Shown here: positions 24,514-31,372 of the stretch, piece by piece
Position numbering within the stretch: position 1 is the first letter of the stretch
How the letters are laid out: the number at the start of each line of letters is the position of its first letter
NCBI GenBank assembly: GCA_001804815.1
Contig: MHBI01000005.1
Span: 1-64,000 of the forward strand
Source of the DNA: Lentisphaerae bacterium GWF2_50_93
Lineage (GTDB): Bacteria > Verrucomicrobiota > Lentisphaeria > Victivallales > GWF2-50-93
Length of the DNA stretch: 64,000 nucleotides
Direction: 5' to 3'
Program-made: the position numbers and the translations under genes
The notes under the pieces: generated by a model
What the model saw: only the letters and a program-made list of their open reading frames with translations
Databases searched by the model: none
Told to the model about the DNA's origin: nothing

Positions 24514-25065
24514 TTACTTTTTTTGCGACAGGTAAACAGCATCCCGGCCTTCGAGTTCCTTCCATGAGACAGAGACATGATCCTTGCCGGAGACATGGTG
24601 CAGCAGGCCGACATAGTCAGCCTGAATAGGAAACTCCCTCATTCCGCGGTCAACGAGAACCGCAAGCTTTATCATGGCAGGACGGCCGTAGTCCGTCATG
24701 GCGTCGAGGGCGGCCCTGATGGTTCTGCCGGTGTGGAGCACGTCGTCGACGAGGACGATGGTCCTGTTGTTTATGTCGAAAGGAATGTCGGTCTCGTGTA
24801 TTTGAGGAAGAGTCTTGCGCATGCCAATATCGTCGCGGTACATGCTGATGTCGAGTTTGCCCAGCGGAATTTCGAGACCGGATGATTTTCTGATGGAGTC
24901 GACTATGCGTCTGGCAATAGGAAGTCCCTTGAGCTGGATTCCGAGGAAGGCGATTTCGCTTAATTCACTCTTGTCGAAATCAGAACATATCGCCTTTGCT
25001 ACTTTATCTATGGCGCCGGCGATTTTCTTTTCATCAAAGAGCAATGTTCTGTCTTGTTTCTGCAT
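24514..25065 (-). CDS. pyrR: pyr operon regulator / uracil phosphoribosyltransferase
   Basis: The 183-residue type I PRTase-fold protein has the PRPP loop [19 protein letters not shown] near residues 100-118 and the flexible loop [20 protein letters not shown]. PyrR proteins bind UMP and an anti-terminator-disrupting RNA hairpin, and can have UPRT activity. Position at the head of pyrBC fits. I could not find a convincing PyrR-binding hairpin upstream; the region is occupied by a MITE at 25182-25461, which may have removed or moved the leader. Confidence 0.9.
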   Translation of the reverse strand: MQKQDRTLLFDEKKIAGAIDKVAKAICSDFDKSELSEIAFLGIQLKGLPIARRIVDSIRKSSGLEIPLGKLDISMYRDDIGMRKTLPQIHETDIPFDINNRTIVLVDDVLHTGRTIRAALDAMTDYGRPAMIKLAVLVDRGMREFPIQADYVGLLHHVSGKDHVSVSWKELEGRDAVYLSQKK

Positions 25066-25181
25066 TTGACATCTTTTGTGATGAGTTTTTTAATAATAAT
25101 GCGGAATTCGCAAAAGACACAGTTTTTTTACAAGAATTCCTCTTTTTTTTGAAAAACAAGGCGTGTATACCCATGCATAAG

Positions 25182-25461
25182 CTAGTGTCATGTATCGCAA
25201 ATACGCCGAATAAAATTATGTCTATTTTTGATGCGGATTTGGCTTGGATGGAACAAGGCGATACTGAAGTATCGTCGGTTCCGGCCAAGACGAAGGCCGC
25301 GCAAAAAGAGGCATAACCGTATTACGGCGTGGGTCTTTCGGCGTTCAGCCCATCCGCCTCCGCACAACGATGCTTCAGCATCGCCTTAGCGGAGTCGTAC
25401 AGACTGAACATCCAAAATCCCCCACGTTTTATTTCGGCCTATTTGCGATACATGACACTAG
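25182..25461. mobile_element. MITE family C, perfect 22-bp terminal repeats
   Basis: The ends are exact inverted repeats of 22 bp, beginning CTAGTGTCATGTATCGC on each side (25182-25203 and 25440-25461), and similarity continues inward with small gaps to about 36 bp. Inside is a split hairpin: CGATACTGAAGTATCG near 25258 and CGATGCTTCAGCATCG near 25369. It is 280 bp long with no transposase. It sits upstream of pyrR. Confidence 0.8.
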
Positions 25462-25561
25462 ACGTTGCCTGAAAAGGTAATCTCAAAATGGAATTTGTCT
25501 GAAAAGTAGCACAGACATTCCTTTCTGTGAACCGATCTTCCTTAATCGTAGCAATGTACAT
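25439..25561 (-). pseudogene. truncated 5' gene end with intact ribosome-binding site
   Basis: AGGAGGT lies five to six bases before an ATG that opens MYIATIKEDRFTER. The frame then runs into a dispersed hairpin (25494-25530) and the terminal repeat of MITE C, and stops after 40 codons. The first ~13 residues look genuine because the SD is the strongest in this island; everything after is repeat-derived. The original gene cannot be identified. Confidence 0.4.
25494..25530. repeat. dispersed hairpin, CACAGACATTC type
   Basis: TCTGAAAAGTAGCACAGACA, then TTCCTTTCTGTG. The inverted counterpart ACAGACAAGAATGTCTGTGCTAC (shortened here to its stem) lies at 43997-44032, and a weaker form (ACAGGCAGGAATGCCTGTCC) at 32757-32776. 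Confidence 0.55.
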
Positions 25562-25603
25562 TGTTTACCTCCTGCAAACGGCCATACAATGAAATAAGAT
25601 GCA

Positions 25604-25653
25604 AGCGTTAATCTGGGTGTTTATCATATTCCCCTGCCAGCTTGTCTGGCAGG
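25604..25653 (-). repeat. dispersed repeat with CTGCCAGACAAGCTGGCAG hairpin, copy 1
   Basis: On the minus strand, CCTGCCAGACAAGCTGGCAGG leads into ATATGATAAACACCC. The same ~50-bp unit occurs on the plus strand at 56046-56095, with only a few differences (stem given here without its outer pair: CTGCCAG/CTGGCAG). It lies in the repeat island 25066-26240. Confidence 0.7.
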
Positions 25654-25903
25654 AAATAATGATTGCGAGCTATTTCATCAGCAGTCACTACCCCACCCCT
25701 CCTTCGCATGCAGAGAATGAACTTGATGCCGGGTCGGGATTTGCAGAATTCGCATAATACTTCGATTCCAATACTGGACATCCCATTTACCAGTTCCTAA
25801 TCTTCGAGCTTTGCTAACTCCAACTCAGCCGACTGCACGAGGACAAACACCAAAGGTATGAATGCAAAATATTTAAATGCAATGACTAACGCAGCATGGC
25901 ACC
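25608..25903 (-). pseudogene. possible gene fragments in repeat island
   Basis: Two minus-strand frames look partly coding. One ends at TAG near 25801 and reads FKYFAFIPLVFVLVQSAEL before an acidic tail; it is cut at 25904 by MITE A. The other (ATG 25781 to TAA 25608) reads MSSIGIEVLCEFCKSRPGIK and continues to VVTADEIARNHYF before running into the 25604-25653 repeat. I recognise neither, and both may be decayed. Confidence 0.2.
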
Positions 25904-26197
25904 AATGCCGTTAACTTAAGCGCAACAATTTAATAACATGAACGTTATGACTAATTTATCTTTACGCATGGAATGCGTTAGGTAATAAAGCCTATGGTTT
26001 CAACCATAGGTATTAGATCCCAAAATTTGTTTTGCCCTGAAGGGGCAGAGCATACTCCGTCCCTACAGGACGAATCATTCTTCCATATATGTCCTGTGGT
26101 TGAAACCACAGGCTGTATTACTCAATCCCTTCAGGATTCATCATCAGGATATAACATGTGTGACATTAATGTGTTATATCTTAAGTTAACGGCATTG
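25904..26197. mobile_element. MITE family A, copy 2, complete
   Basis: The element is 294 bp with 17-bp perfect terminal inverted repeats AATGCCGTTAACTTAAG / CTTAAGTTAACGGCATT. It is flanked by a direct repeat GCATGGCACC (25894-25903 and 26198-26207), a 10-bp target duplication. Internal hairpins match copy 1 at 1-280. AATGCCG...TTAAG termini and a 9-12 bp duplication are characters of the IS4 family, so it is probably mobilised by an IS4-type transposase encoded elsewhere (inference). Confidence 0.85.
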
Positions 26198-26240
26198 GCA
26201 TGGCACCTTATAAAAGAAGAAAAATAATTTTATTTATAAA

Positions 26241-27101
26241 TCAGGAAATGATTTTCTTATCGAGGACTTTTACAAGGTTCTCGTAAACTGAAAATGGTAC
26301 GGCAAGCGTGCCAGTCCCTGTACCAAGTTCGATATTCTTCATGTTCACGCCGTGGAAATCGCTGCCGCCGGAAACGGCTATGCCATATTTGTCAGCAAGA
26401 TCCAGAAGGCAAACGGTCTGCTCGGGAGAGAACAGGGGATAATACGCTTCAATGCCGTCGAGCCCCTTGCCGACCAGGAACTTCAGTATTTTGCTGATGG
26501 TCTTCCTGCTGGTATCGGAATAGCTCATGGGATGCGCCCATATCGCCAGACCTCCTGCCTTGTGTATTACTTCTATCGCGTCACCTGGCATCGGCAGTTC
26601 GCGCTTGCAGTATCCGGATCGTCCATTCTTGAGACATTTGTCGAAGGCCTCCTGCATCGTCTTGAAATAGCCTTTCTTCACCAGGATGCTCGCAAAATGA
26701 GGCCTGCCCGGACATTCACCGCCCGCAAGCTCATTGACCTCCTCGATGCATATGTCGTACCCCTGCTTCTCCAGCTTCAGGGCGATAAGGTCATTCCTCT
26801 CATTCCTGCCTTTGCGAACTTCGCAGAGCATTTTCTCCAGGACGGCTGTCCCGGGGTCGATGAAAAGTCCGAGTATATGGATTGAGAAATCGTAATGCTT
26901 GACGGACATCTCAACTCCCGGGACGAGCTTGATGTCCGGATACTTGCCGGCAGCGCCAAGGAACTCCCCGAGTCCGGAAACGGTATCATGGTCAGTAAGC
27001 GCGATCGCCCCAAGCCCCTTCCCGGAGGCAAGGGAAAGAAGCTGCGACGGACTGCTGGTCCCGTCGGAGGCCGTACTGTGAGTATGGAGATCGATGAACA
27101 T
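26241..27101 (-). CDS. PHP-domain metal-dependent phosphoesterase
   Basis: The 286-residue protein belongs to the PHP superfamily (YciV/RnaAM-like, trinuclear metal site). It shows DLHTHSTASDGT at 4-15, LTDHDTVSG near 36, PGVEMSV near 61, WAHP near 185 and SGGSDFHG near 245. It would hydrolyse phosphate from 3',5'-bisphosphonucleotides or the 5' ends of short RNAs. The start ATG 27101 has AAAGGA upstream; the frame extends further only through the CCGAACAA tandem repeat, which is not coding. Confidence 0.85.
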   Translation of the reverse strand: MFIDLHTHSTASDGTSSPSQLLSLASGKGLGAIALTDHDTVSGLGEFLGAAGKYPDIKLVPGVEMSVKHYDFSIHILGLFIDPGTAVLEKMLCEVRKGRNERNDLIALKLEKQGYDICIEEVNELAGGECPGRPHFASILVKKGYFKTMQEAFDKCLKNGRSGYCKRELPMPGDAIEVIHKAGGLAIWAHPMSYSDTSRKTISKILKFLVGKGLDGIEAYYPLFSPEQTVCLLDLADKYGIAVSGGSDFHGVNMKNIELGTGTGTLAVPFSVYENLVKVLDKKIIS

Positions 27102-27113
27102 TGTAAATCCTTT

Positions 27114-27640
27114 AACCGAACAACCGAACAACCGAACAACCGAACAACCGAACAACCGAACAACCGAACCGAGAATGAGTCAAGCTATTTCCTTGCAGTA
27201 GATATACTTTTAACAAAAATCGAAATTAGTTCATTGTTCTCAACTAGTATTTCTTTAATTTCAGGTGAATTTGGGAAAACTTGTCTATCAATAATCTTAA
27301 GGCAGACATAAGTCTCCCGCAGCTCCTTCAATACTATTTTCATCTTATGTATAAAATCATTCTTTGACTCCGCATCTCTGGCTTCTGCATAATTCAAGGC
27401 GGGGGAAGTTCCCGAACGTATCAGTTGACCAGAAAAATGGTTGCCCGAAAGATTCCTCGGCATCATTTCAACCACTTTTACTATACTGCAGGCAAAAGCT
27501 ATAAGACGTTCCTCAAGATCAAAATTCTTCCGGTTCATTTTTTGTATTTCCCCATTGATATCCGATTGCTTAGTTGTTCGTCATTCGAATGTTCGGTTGT
27601 TCGTAAATCGATTGTTCAAATGTTCGATATTCGACGTTCA
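27114..27640. mobile_element. inverted-arm cassette carrying a four-helix-bundle gene
   Basis: The left arm is a tandem octamer array (CCGAACAA repeated about seven times, 27114-27171). The right arm (27572-27640) contains the complement TTCGGTTGTTCG plus diverged units (TCATTCGAATGTTCG, AAATGTTCGATATTCG). The only gene between is the four-helix-bundle protein. The cassette fits between the PHP gene start and the stop of the SGNH gene with almost no spare sequence. Confidence 0.65.
27185..27538 (-). CDS. four-helix bundle protein (23S rRNA IVS / S23 family)
   Basis: The 117-residue all-helical protein begins NFDLEERLIAFACSIVK and has the family core GNHFSGQLIRSGTSPALNYAEA near 32-53 and ESKNDFIHKMKIVLKELRET near 57-76. 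The family includes ORFs of 23S rRNA intervening sequences in Leptospira and the Avd protein of diversity-generating retroelements; no reverse transcriptase or variable-repeat target is in this window. The biochemical role of solo copies is unknown, and the cassette context is the main clue. Confidence 0.85.
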   Translation of the reverse strand: MNRKNFDLEERLIAFACSIVKVVEMMPRNLSGNHFSGQLIRSGTSPALNYAEARDAESKNDFIHKMKIVLKELRETYVCLKIIDRQVFPNSPEIKEILVENNELISIFVKSISTARK

Positions 27641-27645
27641 GTTTT

Positions 27646-28272
27646 CTAGACTCCCGCGTATTCCATCCACGCGTTCGCCATGAGCATATGTCCCGCCATG
27701 GTCGGATGGACGCCGTCGCCGGCCCAGTATGCTGGCTTCTGGCGGCACGAGGCTGAAGCGAAAATCCCGTCAAGCGGGACATAGACGTCGGCGTATTCCA
27801 GTGCAAGTTCCCTTGAGGCTTTTATCTTTTGATCAAGGTCCTCGCGCCATTTCTTCCTGTCATCAGGAACAGGAAGGACGAACGGTTCAAGTATGATTAT
27901 CTGGCAGCCTACCTCCTTTTTTGCCTGCTGGAGTATATGCCGGCAGTCATTTTCGAAGGCAGATGCTTCAGTCGCATCATTGCTGTCGTACCTTCTCCAG
28001 GTATCGTTTATACCTATCAGGATGGAGAGGATGTCGGGCTTGTGGCGTATGCAGTCGTCGGTCCATCTGGACTTCAGATCCCGGATCCTGTTGCCGCTTA
28101 TTCCGAAATTAAGGAAGGAAAGGTTGAGTTCCGGGTATTTGGCCAGAAGCTTTGCGGCTGTCATCATGGCATAACCTCCTCCCAGAAGCTGGGGGTTCTC
28201 CCTGCTTCTGCCGCAGTCGGTAATGCTGTCGCCAATGAAAAGGATCCTTGCATTCTTCTTAAATGAAATCAT
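27646..28272 (-). CDS. SGNH/GDSL hydrolase (cytoplasmic)
   Basis: This 208-residue esterase-like protein has no signal peptide. FIGDSITDCG carries Ser16, a Gly/Asn block follows (FGISGNRIRDL), GINDTW is block III, and DGVHPTMAGH is block V with the Asp-His pair. The start ATG 28272 has AAAGGAAG upstream; the 12 extra residues of the longer frame look non-coding. Proteins of this compact type are deacetylases or lysophospholipases; the substrate is not readable. Confidence 0.85.
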   Translation of the reverse strand: MISFKKNARILFIGDSITDCGRSRENPQLLGGGYAMMTAAKLLAKYPELNLSFLNFGISGNRIRDLKSRWTDDCIRHKPDILSILIGINDTWRRYDSNDATEASAFENDCRHILQQAKKEVGCQIIILEPFVLPVPDDRKKWREDLDQKIKASRELALEYADVYVPLDGIFASASCRQKPAYWAGDGVHPTMAGHMLMANAWMEYAGV

Positions 28273-28499
28273 AATTCTTCCTTTGATCTGCCATATAAAA
28301 TAATTCACTGAAAGCTAGCATCTATCCGACAAAAGTAAATTGCAAAAGCAAGCAGGCAATTCCAAACGGCTATAATTCCCATTAAAGTTTACTATTCCTC
28401 TTGACTAATCATAAATACATGTTAATTTCTGCGCCTAATTTAAGAGTTTTTTTTAAGGATAAAACAACATTTTCATTTACTCAGAAAGAGGGGTAACCC

Positions 28500-29147
28500 A
28501 TGGCTAAAAGCACATCAAAAAAGAAACCTGCTGCAAAGAAGATCGTCAAAGCAAAAGTTTCATTGAAAGCTAAGGTAAAAAAACAGGTTCCTGCTAAGAA
28601 AACGGCGAAACCTGCCCCGAAGACCGCCAAAAAACCTGCAGCGCCTGCAAAAGCAATCATCAATAAATCCCTGGCCAAGGCACCAAGGGGACTGAAGAAG
28701 ATCCCTATGGCCAAACCTCTTGCGCAGGCTACATTGGCCCCCAAACTGCCAGCATTCAAAGGAGCCAAGAAGAAGTTCTATGACATGCTCGTGGAAGCAA
28801 GAAGGCAGTTCGAAAAGCAGATCAACTTCCATTCAAGCGAAGCCCTTACTGCTCCCGGCAACGCAGGCGACCTGTCAAACAGCATGTCAAACCACATGGC
28901 TGATTTTGGAAGCGATAATTTCCTGCACGACATGGAACTTGAAATGATGTCCAGCGAAGTCGAAGTCCTTGAAATGATCGATGAAGCCTTTGAACGTCTC
29001 GTTTCAGGCGACTTTGGAAAATGCCTTGACTGCGGGTGCGTGATTCCGAATGAACGTCTTGAAGCCAAGCCATATGCGCGCTTCTGCGTCAAATGCAAAT
29101 CAGCCAGGGAAGAAAACAACGGACTCCGTCCTGAATTCAACCGTTGA
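28500..29147 (+). CDS. DksA/TraR zinc-finger protein with histone-H1-like tail
   Basis: The 215-residue protein has two parts. Residues 1-80 are a Lys/Ala/Pro tail of AKKPA, KKTAKPAPKTAKKPA type, resembling eukaryotic H1 tails and bacterial H1-like proteins that bind DNA. Residues 85-215 form a coiled coil and C4 zinc finger (CLDC, 17 residues, CVKC), the DksA/TraR signature. DksA proteins act on RNA polymerase through the secondary channel; the acidic tip reads FGSDNFLHDMELEMMSSE. GAGGGG precedes the ATG. Its stop overlaps the TTG of lspA. Confidence 0.8.
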   Translation: MAKSTSKKKPAAKKIVKAKVSLKAKVKKQVPAKKTAKPAPKTAKKPAAPAKAIINKSLAKAPRGLKKIPMAKPLAQATLAPKLPAFKGAKKKFYDMLVEARRQFEKQINFHSSEALTAPGNAGDLSNSMSNHMADFGSDNFLHDMELEMMSSEVEVLEMIDEAFERLVSGDFGKCLDCGCVIPNERLEAKPYARFCVKCKSAREENNGLRPEFNR

Positions 29148-29659
29148 GCCAGATTTTTAAAAATCAGGTCTCCTATATACCGGTGAAACTCTGTCTGGCG
29201 GTGGCCGCAGCCATACTTATCCTCGACCAGATTACGAAGCTTCTGACGGTAAAGTGCATAACATCTGCCATACCGGTCATCCCCGGTTTGTTCAATCTCG
29301 TCTATGTGAAAAATCCCGGGGCGGCCTGGGGAATTCTCGCCGGAAAAGGGGTACTGCTCCTGGTAATATCGTTATTAGTCCTGTCCCTGATAATAGTCTA
29401 TATAAGGAAACTCACTGAAGGGTGGATGGAAAGATATCTCGCCATCTCCCTTATCTGCGGCGGGATACTTGGGAATTCATTCGACAGGATTTTCAGGGGT
29501 TCAGTTGTCGATTTTCTCGATTTTTTCGTCGGCACCCATCACTGGCCGGCATTCAATGTCGCCGACAGCGCGATATGCGTCGGAGTTTTCATCTTCGTGA
29601 TTTCGTCCTGGGTCAGGCCAGAGGCAAAAGGGGAAACTCCCAATCAGAGTCATCCCTGA
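29144..29659 (+). CDS. lspA: lipoprotein signal peptidase
   Basis: This 171-residue inner-membrane aspartyl protease removes signal peptides from lipidated prolipoproteins. Four hydrophobic helices are visible. Catalytic region 1 is GNSFDRIFRGSVVDFLDF and region 2 is FNVADSAICVG, each with its Asp. VKNPGAAWGIL is conserved. The start TTG overlaps the dksA-like stop as TTGA, giving coupling; GTG 29183 is an alternative with slightly better family fit. A repeat cassette follows. Confidence 0.9.
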   Translation: MSQIFKNQVSYIPVKLCLAVAAAILILDQITKLLTVKCITSAIPVIPGLFNLVYVKNPGAAWGILAGKGVLLLVISLLVLSLIIVYIRKLTEGWMERYLAISLICGGILGNSFDRIFRGSVVDFLDFFVGTHHWPAFNVADSAICVGVFIFVISSWVRPEAKGETPNQSHP

Positions 29660-29665
29660 GGATGA

Positions 29666-29841
29666 CGGATGATTGGATTGCTGGATGGAAGGATGATTGG
29701 GGTTGAATTCAAAATGAAGCAAAAGCAATGGAGATGAATGAGAATTATTGGAAAGTCATTTCGGATAATTTGCCCAGAATGCTTTTGGACTAATGTCTTT
29801 GATACCCAACCATCCATCAATCCAGTCTTCCAATCATCCAT
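29666..29841. repeat. inverted-arm cassette, GGATTGCTGGAT type, copy 2
   Basis: GGATGATTGGATTGCTGGAT starts the left arm. The right arm, ACCATCCATCAATCCAGTC, continues through TTCCAATCATCC. About 100 AT-rich bases lie between and contain no gene. It fills the gap between lspA and miaA almost completely. Confidence 0.7.
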
Positions 29842-29850
29842 GGGACGACA

Positions 29851-30771
29851 GTGAACTTAATCATCATATGCGGCCCGACGGCAAGCGGAAAAAGCGAAGT
29901 TGCGCTCGAAATAGCCCGCCGCCTGTCAGGTGAAATAGTCTCGGCCGACTCGATGCAGCTGTACAAAGGGCTGGACATAGGCTCGGCAAAACCCGGAAAA
30001 AGCGATACAGATGCTGTCCCGCACCATCTCATAGATATATTTGACATTTCAGAACGCCTCGATGTCTTCCGCTACGTCGAACTTGCCGACAAGGCAATCT
30101 GCGAAATCCGCGGCAGGGGGAACATCCCGATCCTCTGTGGAGGAACAGGAATGTACATCAGGGCCCTGCTCCATGGACTCGATCCGCTGCCTTCAAATCC
30201 GGAACTCCGAGCAAGGCTTGACCTTGAATTCGACAATGATGCAGGCTTTGAAAAACTGAAAGCGATCATGGCGGAGAAGGATCCCGGGGATCTTCAGCGG
30301 TGGAGGCAGCACAGGCGGAAACTCATCAGGGCTATGGAAGTCTTTGAAATAACAGGCAAGTCCATCACGGAACTGCAGAAAACCTGGAACGATAAGCCTT
30401 CGCTGCGCTACAAGGTTTTCGCGAGGACGCTTGTATGGGACAGGGTTCTCCTGAAGCAGAGGATTTCACTTCGAACCGACAGGATGCTTGAATCAGGCTG
30501 GATCGATGAAGCAAAAGGAATGATATCACGCGGGCTGCTGCACTCGCCTACGGCCCATCAGGCGCTGGGCTACAAGATCATATCCGAACATCTTGACGGC
30601 AAAATCAGCTACGACAAGATGCGTGAGAGAATCAGCATTGAGACCTGGCAGTACGCCAGGAGGCAAATCACCTGGTTTAAAAACCAGACTCCTGAATCAA
30701 TTCCACTTAACATGCCTGCAAGCATGGAAAAACTAATTGATGAAATCCGGAACTCAGGGTTCATAAGCTGA
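29851..30771 (+). CDS. miaA: tRNA dimethylallyltransferase
   Basis: The 306-residue enzyme transfers a dimethylallyl group to N6 of A37 in tRNAs reading U-starting codons. The P-loop GPTASGKS at 8-15 is followed by SADSMQLYKGLDIGSAKP, DIFDISERLDVFRY, GGTGMYIRALL and the C-terminal RQITWFKNQ. The start is GTG 29851, ten bases past the repeat cassette; no SD is seen, suggesting the cassette inserted at the original 5' edge. Confidence 0.93.
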   Translation: MNLIIICGPTASGKSEVALEIARRLSGEIVSADSMQLYKGLDIGSAKPGKSDTDAVPHHLIDIFDISERLDVFRYVELADKAICEIRGRGNIPILCGGTGMYIRALLHGLDPLPSNPELRARLDLEFDNDAGFEKLKAIMAEKDPGDLQRWRQHRRKLIRAMEVFEITGKSITELQKTWNDKPSLRYKVFARTLVWDRVLLKQRISLRTDRMLESGWIDEAKGMISRGLLHSPTAHQALGYKIISEHLDGKISYDKMRERISIETWQYARRQITWFKNQTPESIPLNMPASMEKLIDEIRNSGFIS

Positions 30772-30941
30772 CATCCCAAGAGATACTTTTATACCGGCTG
30801 GCACTCCAACATCAGGGAGTTGTACTTAGGATTTTGATCGCAGCTCGTTTCCGAGAGTTCTTAATGGAAATTCCAAAGACTGAAGAACGCGCAAACATGC
30901 GCTACTACAAGCGAATTTAGTTCATTCCCGAGGCCCGCATC

Positions 30942-31364
30942 TCAATCGTTTGGCACCGATATCGGACGGGTCCGGATGGAACCGCAGTTCGGGCATTTCT
31001 GCATCTGGAGCGCATAGGTGAACTTTCCCATGGTCCTCATCTTGGCAACCCCTTCCGGAGGCAACTTTTCAACAGGCACCATGGAAAACTCCCTGTCGCA
31101 ATCCTCGCATTTGAATGCATAGCCTACCATCTTGCCGCAGGCATGGCATTTGTTGTGAGCATCCTTGGTATCGCTAATATCCTTTATCCTCTGAACGGAC
31201 TGAGTGTCGCAGTCAGGGCACCTGACAACGCGCAACGCTCCTTCAACTGCAGGAGGTTCGTAAATAAACTGTATGTATACTGCGACAGCAAGTACAATTA
31301 CAAGAATGCTGACAACGAGCATGTTTCTTTTATTCCGGTCAGTGAAAATCTCAAGTAATTTCAT
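30942..31364 (-). CDS. membrane protein with multiple CxxC zinc ribbons
   Basis: The 140-residue protein has one N-terminal membrane helix (LVVSILVIVLAVAVYIQFI) after a basic stretch, then four CxxC pairs: C49/C52, C73/C76, C86/C89 and C124/C127. These would make two zinc ribbons on the soluble side. It starts 8 bases after the LamG pseudopilin stop, on the same strand, so the two form an operon. No family is recognised. Confidence 0.7.
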   Translation of the reverse strand: MKLLEIFTDRNKRNMLVVSILVIVLAVAVYIQFIYEPPAVEGALRVVRCPDCDTQSVQRIKDISDTKDAHNKCHACGKMVGYAFKCEDCDREFSMVPVEKLPPEGVAKMRTMGKFTYALQMQKCPNCGSIRTRPISVPND

Positions 31365-31372
31365 TGATCATC

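Noticed and set aside
25066..25181. PyrR-binding attenuator upstream of pyrR
   Set aside because: I looked for an anti-terminator/terminator pair with a conserved binding loop and saw only A/T runs; MITE C occupies the rest.
24996..25316. 106-codon frame crossing into MITE C
   Set aside because: It begins inside pyrR antisense and ends in the MITE; no SD, no conserved pattern.
25994..26227. 77-codon frame inside MITE A
   Set aside because: The frame is built from the palindromes and is not kept in copy 1 at 1-280.
27114..27171. CCGAACAA array as a CRISPR
   Set aside because: The units are contiguous octamers with no spacers, and no cas genes are present.
27185..27538. Diversity-generating retroelement, because the four-helix protein is Avd-related
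   Set aside because: No reverse transcriptase, template repeat or variable C-type lectin target is visible in the window.
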